Part shown: in pieces, positions 50,501 through 54,240 of the stretch
Layout: each line of letters starts with the position of its first letter
Position numbering within the stretch: position 1 is the first letter of the stretch
From: Heterobilharzia americana
Lineage: Eukaryota > Platyhelminthes > Trematoda > Strigeidida > Schistosomatidae
Assembly: GCA_944470555.2 (NCBI GenBank)
Contig: OX104127.1
Span: 33,247,661 to 33,311,660 of the forward strand
Direction of reading: 5' to 3'
Length of the DNA stretch: 64,000 nt
Position numbers and translations under genes: made by a program
The notes under the pieces: generated by a model
Told to the model about the DNA's origin: nothing
Database searches by the model: none
The model's input: the letters and a program-made list of their open reading frames with translations, nothing else

Positions 50501-51736
50501 CAGACTAGCTGGTTGGCGTCCGCAGAACAGGAGAAGCTAGCGGTTGGAGACTTTAGGTGATATGGCTCAGAACCGAAGTCAGTGGCGCAAATGCATACAC
50601 TCATTATCCTCATCTTGACCGCTCTATATAATCTCATCATCTCAGTCCTCTTTCTTATCTTTTACTACTTTCTACTTCTTTTGATCGGTTTTTCTTTCCT
50701 TCTTCATCTTCCATTTTATTGCCTCCTTACTTGATGTCCTGATATGAGATGTAGCAACTAGGACCGTTGCGCAGTAATGCCTAGTCCTATGTTGGTCTTG
50801 ATGATGATGATTTTATCGGTTGTATGCAAGAAATCATATAACTAATGCATCTTTACTGCTGAAGCTGACTTTGAAGCATTTCCAACCTCCTGTGTACAAA
50901 ACTCAATAAGCCTACATTGCTCTGCGCAATTCATATAGTTAGAGCCGTTTGAAGCTTCTTGGACCCCAGTCTACTGTAACACATTCACTTTTGTATTGAC
51001 TTAGAACGATTAACACTCTGCATGTGAAATAATTCACCAAACGTCGTCTTAGAAACAATCACTATGAAACTGCACTTGAAATATAGACAGCTTCAACGTT
51101 AATGTAGATTTTTACAGTTGCATTTATTTTTTGTTGATATGAATCCGGAGCCAAACAAACGGTCATACAAAGTGGTTTTCGCCATAAGAAAACTTGAGAA
51201 AATCTATAAAAACAATTGATCATTAAAGTGAAATCTAAAAAGTAGGCGAAAATTAACGGTTATCAGCCATTGGGTTCCAAGTGAAAAAAAGTGTAATTGA
51301 TTCTTGTGTTATATCACCTGTATGTCTTATAGTCAGTCAGTCAGTCAGTTGTCATATCTACAATTACTAACAGGTTATATTTTCCAGCTTCAATCTTCTT
51401 TTGAATCGTTTGCCTTCAGGCTTCACGATTAAGATATCATCTGGTTTACAAACACTTTCTTGACTTTTGATTATTCATTATTAGCCTTGTGTATGTGCAA
51501 AAAATAGTAATTTCGCATCAATTCTCTTCTCTACTTTCCTAGGTTTTCGTGCATTGAAACCACCTTTAAAAATTGTTATGAAACGCGAGACAGGTGAAAA
51601 TGCTGACAACCATTTGCCTTCTGTGATGACATGTCAAAATTATCTAAAACTTCCAGACTATTCATCCAAAGAGCTGATGCTTTCCAAGCTACTTTATGCA
51701 ATCAATGAAGGTCAGAATGCCTTTCATCTCTCCTAG
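1345..51736 (+). CDS. TRIP12: TRIP12-type HECT E3 ubiquitin-protein ligase, multi-exon gene (at least 20 exons)
   Basis: TRIP12 is a large, mainly nuclear E3 ligase that takes ubiquitin from an E2 onto a HECT-domain cysteine and passes it to substrates (ubiquitin-fusion-degradation pathway and chromatin/DNA-damage regulators in mammals). The order here matches the family: low-complexity N terminus, armadillo-like repeats, Ser-rich and acidic middle, C-terminal HECT. Hallmarks seen are GLGPTLEFY in the HECT N-lobe, [28 protein letters not shown] with the catalytic Cys, and the C-terminal FHLS. Proposed exons all have GT/AG borders and keep frame, except the exon 8 to 9 junction, which is one base out unless another donor or a missed exon is used. 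Summed coding length is about 9.4 kb (about 3,100 codons), longer than human TRIP12 (1,992 residues) because of Ser/Thr/Asn-rich linkers. The WWE domain was not found. Upstream exons and the true start codon may lie outside the window. UBE3-type HECT ligases fit less well, because they lack this armadillo array. Confidence 0.93.
1931..2204 (+). repeat. left arm of long inverted repeat
   Basis: This 274-base arm is complementary, with few mismatches and no evident gaps, to 2563-2836. The outer end begins ACTAGATTTG and the inner end finishes GGTCACCATG. It lies in the intron between exon 1 and exon 2. The shape fits a foldback or long-TIR MITE, or a locally inverted duplication. No target-site duplication was evident outside the arms. 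Confidence 0.9.
2205..2562. other. spacer between the inverted-repeat arms
   Basis: This 358-base spacer between the two 274-base arms has no open frame of note and no recognised motif. If the whole unit is a non-autonomous transposon, this is its cargo-free interior. Confidence 0.6.
2563..2836 (-). repeat. right arm of long inverted repeat
   Basis: This is the reverse complement of 1931-2204. Differences seen include two bases in the CCTTCAACTGCATTCAG region and a few in the outermost 20 bases; most of the arm matches exactly. Such similarity suggests recent origin or ongoing gene conversion. Confidence 0.9.
2837..3529. other. intronic stretch with possible SINE-like piece
   Basis: No exon is recognised. 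Around 3320-3345 there is a weak box B-like GGGATTCGAAATTG, which could be an old tRNA-derived SINE. Overlapping open frames here look spurious. Confidence 0.35.
3530..5880 (+). mobile_element. degenerate RTE-like non-LTR retrotransposon
   Basis: Scattered frames match an RTE-clade endonuclease/reverse transcriptase of the kind common in schistosomes (SR2/SjR2-like). In order: [15 protein letters not shown] (4022-4066); [19 protein letters not shown] (about 4176-4235); motif [16 protein letters not shown] (about 4600-4645); [20 protein letters not shown] (about 4735-4795); a damaged FADD box (about 4930-4945); [10 protein letters not shown] (5058-5090); INGRNLK (about 5118-5140). From about 5400 the sequence is the 3' end shared with 39660-40128, 40303-40720 and 63736-64000. 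Frameshifts, stops and a missing endonuclease domain show the copy is dead. Confidence 0.85.
6014..6068. repeat. (TA)n microsatellite
   Basis: A pure AT-dinucleotide run of about 55 bases lies about 150 bases past the RTE-like 3' end, in the intron before exon 2. Open frames with alternating Tyr-Ile across it are artefacts. Confidence 0.97.
6912..7048. repeat. foldback MITE-like unit (TTTAAAG-type ends)
   Basis: The left end reads CTTTAAAG then CTCTAGCAACCGCTGA; the right end reads TTTCAGCAGTTCCTAACG then TGGCCTTTAAAG, roughly its reverse complement. The same ends recur at 59282-59516 and several times in 62330-63350, so this is a diverged dispersed copy of that family. Confidence 0.7.
7049..8559. 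other. end of large intron before exon 2
   Basis: No exon, RNA gene or clear transposon is seen. Imperfect TAA/ATA runs occur near 8200-8230. Confidence 0.5.
8560..9326 (+). CDS. TRIP12: TRIP12 exon 2 (disordered N-terminal region)
   Basis: The acceptor is TTTTAG ending at 8559; the donor is GTGAGT at 9327. It carries about 255 codons rich in Ser, Thr, Asn and Gln with no recognisable domain. Entry phase 2 and exit phase 1 match its neighbours. The open frame runs on past the donor to 9517, but that tail is intronic. Low complexity leaves the assignment resting on phase, splice sites and strand. Confidence 0.7.
9327..10780. other. intron between exons 2 and 3
   Basis: Apart from the (TA)n run, nothing recognisable is seen. 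The open frame of exon 2 continues to 9517 past the donor, but its composition changes and no domain is visible. Confidence 0.6.
9726..9768. repeat. (TA)n microsatellite
   Basis: A TA-dinucleotide run of about 43 bases in the intron between exons 2 and 3. Confidence 0.95.
10781..11379 (+). CDS. TRIP12: TRIP12 exon 3 (Ser/Thr-rich, leads into armadillo repeats)
   Basis: The acceptor is CCTAAG ending at 10780; the donor GTAAGC starts at 11380. Two bases complete an Arg codon from exon 2, and the exon ends in phase 0. The first two thirds are Ser/Thr-rich. The last about 25 codons ([20 protein letters not shown]) resemble the LLQGLQ...QLQAVIEMC helix that opens the armadillo region of animal TRIP12, which supports joining this exon to 13944. 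Confidence 0.8.
11380..13943. other. intron between exons 3 and 4, with a GC-richer island
   Basis: From about 12030 to 12700 the sequence becomes clearly GC-richer than its surroundings, with C-rich tracts such as CCCCCCCTCCCTCC. It has no long open frame. This looks like an old insertion, perhaps a repeat, but I could not name it. The rest is ordinary AT-rich intron. Confidence 0.45.
13944..14252 (+). CDS. TRIP12: TRIP12 exon 4 (armadillo-like repeats)
   Basis: The acceptor is CTTAG ending at 13943; the donor GTGAGT starts at 14253; phase 0 at both ends. The 103 codons contain [37 protein letters not shown] and [19 protein letters not shown]. These align closely with the TRIP12 repeats that read ACRALTYMMEALPRSS and LEMLSRRHSKAILQAGG in vertebrates. 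In the family this array contributes to substrate recognition. Confidence 0.93.
14340..14830 (+). mobile_element. SINE-like repeats around a (TA)n tract
   Basis: Two tRNA-like stretches lie either side of the (TA)n run. At 14360-14430 there is a box A-like TGGTTCACCGG followed by a box B-like GAGTTTGAATTCC. At 14700-14720 there is a box B-like GGGTTCGAATCCC. The second part (about 14615-14770) is similar to 45600-45760. This supports an interspersed tRNA-derived family; borders are uncertain. Confidence 0.55.
14489..14535. repeat. (TA)n microsatellite
   Basis: A TA run of about 47 bases between two tRNA-like stretches in the intron between exons 4 and 5. Confidence 0.95.
14831..16362. other. 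remainder of intron between exons 4 and 5
   Basis: Only poly-T tracts and short spurious open frames are seen. Confidence 0.5.
16363..16638 (+). CDS. TRIP12: TRIP12 exon 5 (armadillo-like repeats)
   Basis: The acceptor is TTCAG ending at 16362; the donor GTAAGT starts at 16639; phase 0 at both ends. It encodes segments such as [38 protein letters not shown] and [18 protein letters not shown]. These track the vertebrate run [21 protein letters not shown] then LCFARLVDNFQ then LLTNVQQLL. Confidence 0.93.
16639..18218. other. intron between exons 5 and 6
   Basis: No exon or repeat is recognised. Open frames at 16750-17180 have no recognisable domain and no splice or phase support. Confidence 0.5.
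18219..18324 (+). CDS. TRIP12: TRIP12 exon 6 (short armadillo exon)
   Basis: This 106-base exon has acceptor CATAG ending at 18218 and donor GTAAGT at 18325. Translation gives [18 protein letters not shown] followed by [15 protein letters not shown]. The vertebrate counterpart is TPPILSSGMFIMVVRMF then LMCSNCPTLAVQLMKQ. Enters in phase 0 and leaves in phase 1, so exon 7 completes the Asn codon. It is too short to stand out as an open frame, but the homology is clear. Confidence 0.9.
18325..18996. other. intron between exons 6 and 7, with tRNA-like piece
   Basis: On the minus strand at about 18790-18865 there is a box B-like GGGTTCAAACTCC, preceded by sequence resembling the tRNA part of the SINE at 281-334. 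It is probably an old SINE fragment without a hammerhead core. The rest is featureless. Confidence 0.4.
18997..19396 (+). CDS. TRIP12: TRIP12 exon 7 (armadillo helix plus Ser-rich insert)
   Basis: The acceptor is GATTAG ending at 18996; the donor GTAACG starts at 19397; enters phase 1, exits phase 2. It begins [13 protein letters not shown] (vertebrate NIAETLHFLLCGA) and ends [13 protein letters not shown] (vertebrate RSPQELYELTSLI). Between them lies a Ser/Pro/Asn-rich insert of about 90 residues, longer than the equivalent loop in vertebrates. Confidence 0.92.
19397..20856. other. intron between exons 7 and 8
   Basis: No TRIP12 sequence is seen. On the minus strand, 20382-20828 is open for 148 codons, which is long for AT-rich intron. 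Its translation has no motif I recognise. It may be a repeat-derived frame. Confidence 0.4.
20857..21067 (+). CDS. TRIP12: TRIP12 exon 8 (end of first armadillo block)
   Basis: The acceptor is TTCTAG ending at 20856. The first base completes a Ser codon from exon 7, giving SELLPPIS, the counterpart of vertebrate CELMPCLP. The 3' end is uncertain. The better-looking donor GTTAGT at 21068 leaves phase 0. A second possible donor, GTAGTT at 21072, leaves phase 1, which is what exon 9 needs. In vertebrates the WWE domain follows directly after this point. Confidence 0.85.
21068..22285. other. intron between exons 8 and 9 (expected WWE position)
   Basis: I read this region for the WWE signature (W-x-W-x-D-D and W-x-x-Y) and found no candidate exon. 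It contains only AT-rich sequence and a short TA run near 22220. Confidence 0.5.
22286..22760 (+). CDS. TRIP12: TRIP12 exon 9 (Ser-rich linker then armadillo helix)
   Basis: The acceptor is TTTCAG ending at 22285; the donor GTAAGT starts at 22761; exits phase 2. Entry in its open frame needs one base from the preceding exon. The first about 110 codons are Ser/Asn-rich. The end, [18 protein letters not shown] then LLCLEAIQR, matches vertebrate FIKTLFGVLYEVYSSSAG then HKCLRAILR. Where vertebrates have the WWE domain just upstream, this exon has only low-complexity sequence. Confidence 0.9.
22761..24785. other. intron between exons 9 and 10
   Basis: No exon is supported. An open frame at 23181-23408 and another at 24046-24252 have no recognisable content and no phase support. 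Confidence 0.5.
24786..25254 (+). CDS. TRIP12: TRIP12 exon 10 (second armadillo block)
   Basis: The acceptor is TTACAG ending at 24785; the donor GTAAGT starts at 25255. The first base completes the Arg codon of exon 9, then [34 protein letters not shown] and [14 protein letters not shown] follow. Vertebrate TRIP12 reads [34 protein letters not shown] and FSVYFRREGVMHQV, so the match is strong. The exon then runs into a Ser-rich linker with basic stretches (HKSKRRS). Confidence 0.95.
25255..25975. other. intron between exons 10 and 11
   Basis: Ordinary AT-rich intron with nothing recognised. Confidence 0.55.
25976..26166 (+). CDS. TRIP12: TRIP12 exon 11 (Ser/His-rich linker)
   Basis: The acceptor is GCTGTAG ending at 25975; the donor GTTAGT starts at 26167; enters phase 0, exits phase 2. 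The 63 codons are low complexity with no motif. Support comes from phase agreement with exons 10 and 12 and the absence of stops; the corresponding part of vertebrate TRIP12 is also disordered. Confidence 0.7.
26167..27702. other. intron between exons 11 and 12
   Basis: From about 26880 to 27560 base composition is more balanced, and the sequence has the look of an old interspersed repeat. No coding motif or terminal repeat could be identified. Confidence 0.4.
27703..28102 (+). CDS. TRIP12: TRIP12 exon 12 (conserved helical region)
   Basis: The acceptor is TTTCAG ending at 27702; the donor GTAAGT starts at 28103. The first base completes Arg, then [19 protein letters not shown] (vertebrate PALNVLQRLCAATEQLNLQ). 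It ends [17 protein letters not shown] and [11 protein letters not shown], matching vertebrate EIQHSGFVKQLLLYLTS and REIRLKRFLHVF. Exits phase 0. Confidence 0.9.
28103..30532. other. intron between exons 12 and 13
   Basis: No exon, RNA gene or named repeat is recognised in this 2.4-kb intron. A short CT-rich run occurs near 29523-29540. Confidence 0.5.
30533..31495 (+). CDS. TRIP12: TRIP12 exon 13 (conserved start, long Ser-rich insert)
   Basis: The acceptor is TTTTTAG ending at 30532; the donor GTAATT starts at 31496; phase 0 throughout. The region with [20 protein letters not shown] corresponds to the vertebrate ALLALVHKMNNCLSQ segment. The Ser-rich middle has no counterpart. The end, [12 protein letters not shown], leads into the acidic region in exon 14. 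At 321 codons this is one of the longest exons. Confidence 0.85.
31724..33283 (+). CDS. TRIP12: TRIP12 exon 14 (acidic tract, disordered core, pre-HECT motif)
   Basis: The acceptor is CCGCAG ending at 31723; the donor GTAAGT starts at 33284; 520 codons, phase 0. It begins [12 protein letters not shown] (vertebrate AIERYLVVRGYG), followed by the acidic run [13 protein letters not shown], equivalent to the vertebrate acidic tract. About 370 residues of Ser/Thr-rich sequence then separate it from [19 protein letters not shown] and YEAVRKFS. Those match vertebrate RLQFYIGEHLLPYNM and YQAVRQFS. Confidence 0.95.
33584..34225 (+). CDS. TRIP12: TRIP12 exon 15 (pre-HECT region)
   Basis: The acceptor is GTTTTAG ending at 33583; the donor GTAAGT starts at 34226; 214 codons in phase 0. 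It opens [16 protein letters not shown], resembling the vertebrate WTKTHTIWYKPV segment, and ends [20 protein letters not shown], matching vertebrate [20 protein letters not shown]. The middle is Ser- and Cys-containing linker. Confidence 0.93.
34226..35420. other. intron 15 upstream of the PRMT5-like copy
   Basis: No TRIP12 exon is seen. An open frame at 35154-35474 runs into the left inverted repeat and has no recognisable domain. Confidence 0.45.
35421..35475 (+). repeat. left copy of short inverted repeat flanking the PRMT5-like pseudogene
   Basis: About 47 bases beginning GATACCGATATCCCTTA and ending GTTTTGTATATATTT match, in inverted orientation and at about 40 of 47 positions, the sequence at about 36992-37045. 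It ends 12-20 bases before the PRMT5-like ATG at 35487. Confidence 0.75.
35487..36920 (+). pseudogene. PRMT5: intronless, disrupted copy of protein arginine methyltransferase 5
   Basis: PRMT5 makes symmetric dimethylarginine on histones and Sm proteins. The translation begins at an ATG and follows PRMT5 in order: [81 protein letters not shown] (TIM-barrel region). It continues in another frame after about 36250 with [18 protein letters not shown]. The SAM-binding motif [14 protein letters not shown] is at about 36615-36656. Damage seen: a frameshift near 36250, an in-frame TAG at 36416-36418 where PRMT5 normally has Tyr, loss of residues after IYAIEK, loss of the first glutamate of the double-E loop (SVN before LGSLGDNE), a stop after DDAQC, and no C-terminal beta-barrel. 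PRMT5 genes are normally split, so the lack of introns suggests a retrocopy. It lies in sense within TRIP12 intron 15. Confidence 0.9.
36990..37045 (-). repeat. right copy of short inverted repeat flanking the PRMT5-like pseudogene
   Basis: Read on the minus strand it gives GATGCCGATATCCCTTA and later GTTTTGTATATATTT, the inverted partner of 35421-35475. Outside the core the two copies diverge quickly. Confidence 0.75.
37046..38277. other. end of intron 15
   Basis: At about 37680-38000 the sequence has the texture of an old retroelement fragment, but its frames are broken and I cannot assign it. The rest is AT-rich intron. Confidence 0.35.
38278..38475 (+). CDS. TRIP12: TRIP12 exon 16 (pre-HECT region)
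   Basis: The acceptor is TTCCAG ending at 38277; the donor GTAGGT starts at 38476; 66 codons, phase 0. [38 protein letters not shown] and [11 protein letters not shown] are near-colinear with vertebrate [38 protein letters not shown] and FDRDRAMQRL. Confidence 0.97.
38476..39159. other. start of intron 16
   Basis: AT-rich intron with nothing recognised before the RTE-like fragment. Confidence 0.45.
39160..40128 (+). mobile_element. 5'-truncated RTE-like element, plus strand
   Basis: It begins within the reverse-transcriptase domain. A decayed copy of the FADD region ([20 protein letters not shown], 39220-39280) is followed by LTEEATKT and [14 protein letters not shown]. It then continues with the shared 3' region, including the segment also found at 5438-5626 and, inverted, at 40504-40692. 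The 3' end is a short AATAATAAT run at about 40122-40132. Frameshifts make it non-functional. Confidence 0.85.
40291..42330 (-). mobile_element. RTE-like element, minus strand, tail to tail with the previous copy
   Basis: Read on the minus strand from about 42330 down: an AP-endonuclease-like region ([14 protein letters not shown] and DIKILIG around 41800-41890; TATWISPD and KNQID around 41590-41640), then RT pieces ([12 protein letters not shown] at about 41085-41120, motif [15 protein letters not shown] at about 40995-41040), then the shared 3' region ending at about 40291. Stops and deletions interrupt every domain. This is the only copy here retaining endonuclease sequence. Confidence 0.85.
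42331..42807. other. end of intron 16
   Basis: AT-rich intron leading to the exon 17 acceptor; nothing else seen. Confidence 0.5.
42808..43443 (+). CDS. TRIP12: TRIP12 exon 17 (HECT N-lobe start)
   Basis: The acceptor is TTTCTAG ending at 42807; the donor GTAATT starts at 43444; 212 codons, phase 0. After about 110 linker residues it reads [19 protein letters not shown], then [19 protein letters not shown] and the HECT hallmark [14 protein letters not shown]. The vertebrate equivalents are RKKRTVNREELLKQAE and [14 protein letters not shown]. This begins the E2-binding N-lobe of the HECT fold. Confidence 0.97.
44050..44240 (-). mobile_element. fragment of second LINE family
   Basis: Similar in order and spacing to 56220-56400, including CATGTCTTCTA, a CATATAACAGGACAGAACG-like block, and a CGCAGTATATTCA block followed by TAGTCGG. 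It corresponds to the end of the RT region on the minus strand and is strongly diverged. Confidence 0.5.
45590..45790 (+). mobile_element. SINE-like repeat copy
   Basis: Shares blocks with 14615-14770 (CAGAAACTATG, CACATTCGTACAAT, TCTGATACTACCT), then a decayed box B (AGGATTCAAACACG) and a run ending CCACAGCT. Same family and orientation. Confidence 0.55.
45934..46344 (+). CDS. TRIP12: TRIP12 exon 18 (HECT N-lobe)
   Basis: The acceptor is GTTCAG ending at 45933; the donor GTAGGA starts at 46345; 137 codons, phase 0. It contains [30 protein letters not shown] and [13 protein letters not shown]. These match vertebrate MKFRFLGKLMAKAIMDFR, LPLGLPFYKWML and EDLGLDFTLPGFP. A basic, Gln/Arg-containing helix lies between. 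Confidence 0.97.
46345..47484. other. intron between exons 18 and 19
   Basis: No exon or named repeat recognised. Confidence 0.5.
47485..47956 (+). CDS. TRIP12: TRIP12 exon 19 (HECT N-lobe to C-lobe)
   Basis: The acceptor is TTCGCAG ending at 47484; the donor GTAAGT starts at 47957; exits phase 1 inside a Gly codon. [13 protein letters not shown] begins it; [40 protein letters not shown] and [16 protein letters not shown] follow. The vertebrate run is [34 protein letters not shown] and [16 protein letters not shown]. Confidence 0.98.
47957..48590. other. start of intron 19
   Basis: Contains a short TG run at about 48183-48198; otherwise AT-rich intron. Confidence 0.5.
48590..50015 (-). mobile_element. 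degenerate Penelope-like element
   Basis: On the minus strand, pieces occur in the order of a Penelope-like reverse transcriptase: [17 protein letters not shown] (about 49890-49940); [20 protein letters not shown] and [16 protein letters not shown] (49680-49800); [15 protein letters not shown] (about 49545-49590); a damaged motif ending [10 protein letters not shown] (about 49345-49385); and the YVDDTF catalytic box (about 49272-49290). The C-terminal part has [20 protein letters not shown] and [18 protein letters not shown] (48658-48800), which precedes the GIY-YIG endonuclease in this class. Only a frameshifted YIDQISPAG remnant follows (about 48605-48640). Stops and frameshifts show it is inactive. 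Schistosomes are known to carry such elements. Confidence 0.88.
50475..50815 (+). mobile_element. LINE 3'-end fragment with GAT tail
   Basis: The translation around 50570-50610 ends like the C terminus of the second LINE family (compare 53890-54010). It continues through a long 3' non-coding stretch and closes with a short GATGATGAT run at 50802-50812. Only the last part of the element is present. Confidence 0.55.
50816..51542. other. end of intron 19
   Basis: AT-rich intron with a short CAGT tandem run at about 51331-51346; otherwise nothing recognised. Confidence 0.5.
51543..51736 (+). CDS. TRIP12: TRIP12 terminal exon 20 (HECT C-lobe, catalytic Cys, stop)
   Basis: The acceptor is CCTAG ending at 51542; two bases complete the Gly codon of exon 19. 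The exon encodes [33 protein letters not shown] and EGQNAFHLS, then TAG at 51734-51736. The Cys at codon 51632-51634 sits at the position of the ubiquitin-accepting cysteine. The FHLS ending is the same as in vertebrates, so this is the true C terminus. All key C-lobe residues appear intact, which predicts an active ligase. Confidence 0.98.
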
Positions 51737-52773
51737 CGTAATAATATACAATCGTGTACAGGAAAATTATGATTGTTTATTAACCATACTATTGTTATCA
51801 CTTCTACTTATTTACCAGTAGTAATCTGATTGTTGTCTTAGCAAGATGTTTGGAGACTGAAGTTATATTTGTCTGTTGCTACCTATTGTCGTCATTATCG
51901 TTTCTACTCATGTTTGTAAAGTCTTTTCTGTTTGGACTAGTGTAATCAAACTGCATATACACTTACAACATATTAATGTACACTATTACTACTTCTATTT
52001 TGACAAGTAGTCAACCTTCAGCCGATTTCCTGTAGGATTATTATAAACACTTTTTGCTGTGATTCTTGTTGCTTATTATTCAGTTTGTGTTTGTGTACAC
52101 ATACGTCATGTTATCTGGCTTATAAAACATTTTCATCTGATGAAGCAGGATCAACTAAAAGAACATCAAAGTAATTTTCACGTTTCCAATAATTTTGTTT
52201 ATATTATTTACTTTGTCCCAGTCGTTCATACTAATTCGCTAATTCTTTACTTTGCCTTATGTTTTTTTTGTGCGTGATCCAAAGTGTGATATGCTGCGCA
52301 GAGGTGGGATATCAGAAGAAAGAGTTTTTCCTCTCCTCTAGGGTTTTTTAATACATTAGTTTGCTTATCGATCTACTAGTTTCTGTTTTGCTTACATTTC
52401 TGCACGCGCCAATATTGAGTATGATGGAGAGGTTGGTGTGAAATAGAAATACGCCACGCGCACCTCATTCATCCATCATTTGATTTATTTCTTTTTCGTT
52501 GTTAATATGTTGTTGCTTGTCAATCATCAGACGAAGTTGCAGTATGATAAATTCACATGTCCTAAAATGATAAATTCAATTTGGTGGTCTGTTCAGAAAT
52601 TGCTAACACAGAAAGAAAGTAAGCACGGAAGTGACAGTGGATGAGGTATTGTATGTGTGGGTACATGTATGTATCATATTCCTAATTTCCCACGTACACA
52701 AACACATGCAAAGGACATCACACTGCATTTTCTTATCATGTGGTGGTGGAGTAATATTATAAAACATCATATG

Positions 52774-52776
<3 letters not shown>

Positions 52777-52822
<46 letters not shown>
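52777..52822. repeat. (TA)n microsatellite
   Basis: A run of about 46 bases of alternating A and T about 1 kb past the TRIP12 stop, possibly within the 3' UTR. Confidence 0.95.
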
Positions 52823-52825
<3 letters not shown>

Positions 52826-53025
52826 TCCCTTGCTTGAACATTAGTAATAAAGGCTTTGCAAGAAACAAACTATTACACCTCATGTTGTGTTTTACACATA
52901 CTACGTGTTCATATCTTGATTTCCTGAAAGGTGAAAGTATCGTAAAATATCCCTTTGTTGGCTTATCCATCTCATGTGAATTTTTCCCCGCTCATATTGT
53001 AACTAAAATGAAGGAAAAGGCGGAC

Positions 53026-53031
53026 AATAAA
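53026..53031 (+). promoter_or_regulatory. candidate TRIP12 polyadenylation signal AATAAA
   Basis: An AATAAA hexamer lies about 1.3 kb after the TRIP12 stop codon. A second one at 53175-53180 is equally possible, and AATAAA is common by chance in AT-rich DNA. Which one is used cannot be told from sequence alone. Confidence 0.25.
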
Positions 53032-53555
53032 CAGCAACAGACTTGAATAATTCTTTGCATTATAAATCTTATTATTGTAATATGAATTTATTGACTAATG
53101 ATGGATATAGCATTTTCCCCATTATTTGTCACTCTATGTGATAAAATGCGTTTGCAAGTCATACTTTTTGACCGAATAAATTTCATTATTGTATTTCAAT
53201 GTGTAATGCCTGTTCTCACTCACTGCTTATTCATCATTCTATTGTTTTTGATCTATCGTGCAAATACTGTATTCAGTATTGTTGTAAAGGAAGTTGAACA
53301 GTGTTTTCAATGACACACATATCTATTGTTCAAATTCTTCAATCACTGTTGTATTGTTCCAGTAGTAGTTACATATGCATAAACAGATAAAAATGTTTTG
53401 GTTTGTTGGTTTTACAAGTTTGTAACTTTGTAGTGTTCTGTCTGTCGAGTTAATTTAGCGAGTGCCCGAGTTCAGTTAGTGGGATATTTTAATTTGGATA
53501 ATGTTGCGACTTATTTCTTTTCATAAACTACAAGTTGTGATGATTAAATTTACAG

Positions 53556-54240
53556 AAAGAAACTGTCCTGTTATGCGGCTGCGAGACGCGGCCGTTAAAA
53601 TTAGAAATGAAGCGGTTACGGGGTTTCTGTCACAAATGTCTTCGTAGCATGCTTGGCGTTTGGTGGAATCACCATGTGAGCAATGTTAAGATCGAGCGAA
53701 CGGTACTAGGCAAGTTCATTGGTTAGGTTGTGAACCGTAGTCGACTGGGATAGTTTGGACATGTACTACGCATGTGGAACCATTGCCTTCGTAGACGTGC
53801 CATGCTGGGGGAAGCTGAACTACTTTGGAAGAGGGTTCTGAGTGGACAGATCAAGACATGACGCCAGTTCATAAAGTCTCCTACTGTTGATCTGAGCCGT
53901 GTGGGGAGATAAAGGCCACCTGGTTGGGGTCCCCTAGACGGAAGGAGAATGAGTGGTTGAGGACCCTTGGTGAAATGGCTGGAAATCGATAACAATGGCC
54001 TAAATGTATTCTGTCTTTGACACCTACAGCTTGAATGTTTGCACTAACCTTCATCTTCAAATTGTTTATTGTCTCACGCAACTTTTTCTACTTTGATATA
54101 ACTTTTCCTATCCACCTGTTCTTTGTATATTACTGTGAAGCGTTGCAACTTGAGCTGATGCACATGTGTGCGAGATTCTACGTTGATTTTGTCAATCAGT
54201 CTGTCATATTAAACTCAGTTTCATATTAAGCACATATTAC
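53556..54240 (+). mobile_element. second LINE family, RT C-terminal end and 3' tail
   Basis: The plus-strand translation gives decayed pieces typical of the C terminus of a schistosome LINE-type RT: LLCGCETRPLKLEMKRL, CLRSMLGVWWNHHVSN, FGHVLRMWNHCLRRRAML, then SRVGR and PPGWGPLDG, with interrupting stops. The 3' non-coding part (54005-54210) recurs at 60245-60435. The clade is not certain; it differs clearly from the RTE-like copies above. Confidence 0.75.

Larger units (their letters stand above)
51737..53555. other. TRIP12 3' UTR and downstream flank
   Basis: No further open frame of note. Holds the (TA)n run and the candidate AATAAA signals. The 3' UTR end is undetermined. Confidence 0.55.

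Noticed and set aside
53723..53995. 90-codon minus-strand frame as a gene
   Set aside because: The plus strand has LINE reverse-transcriptase C-terminal homology; this is its antisense shadow.
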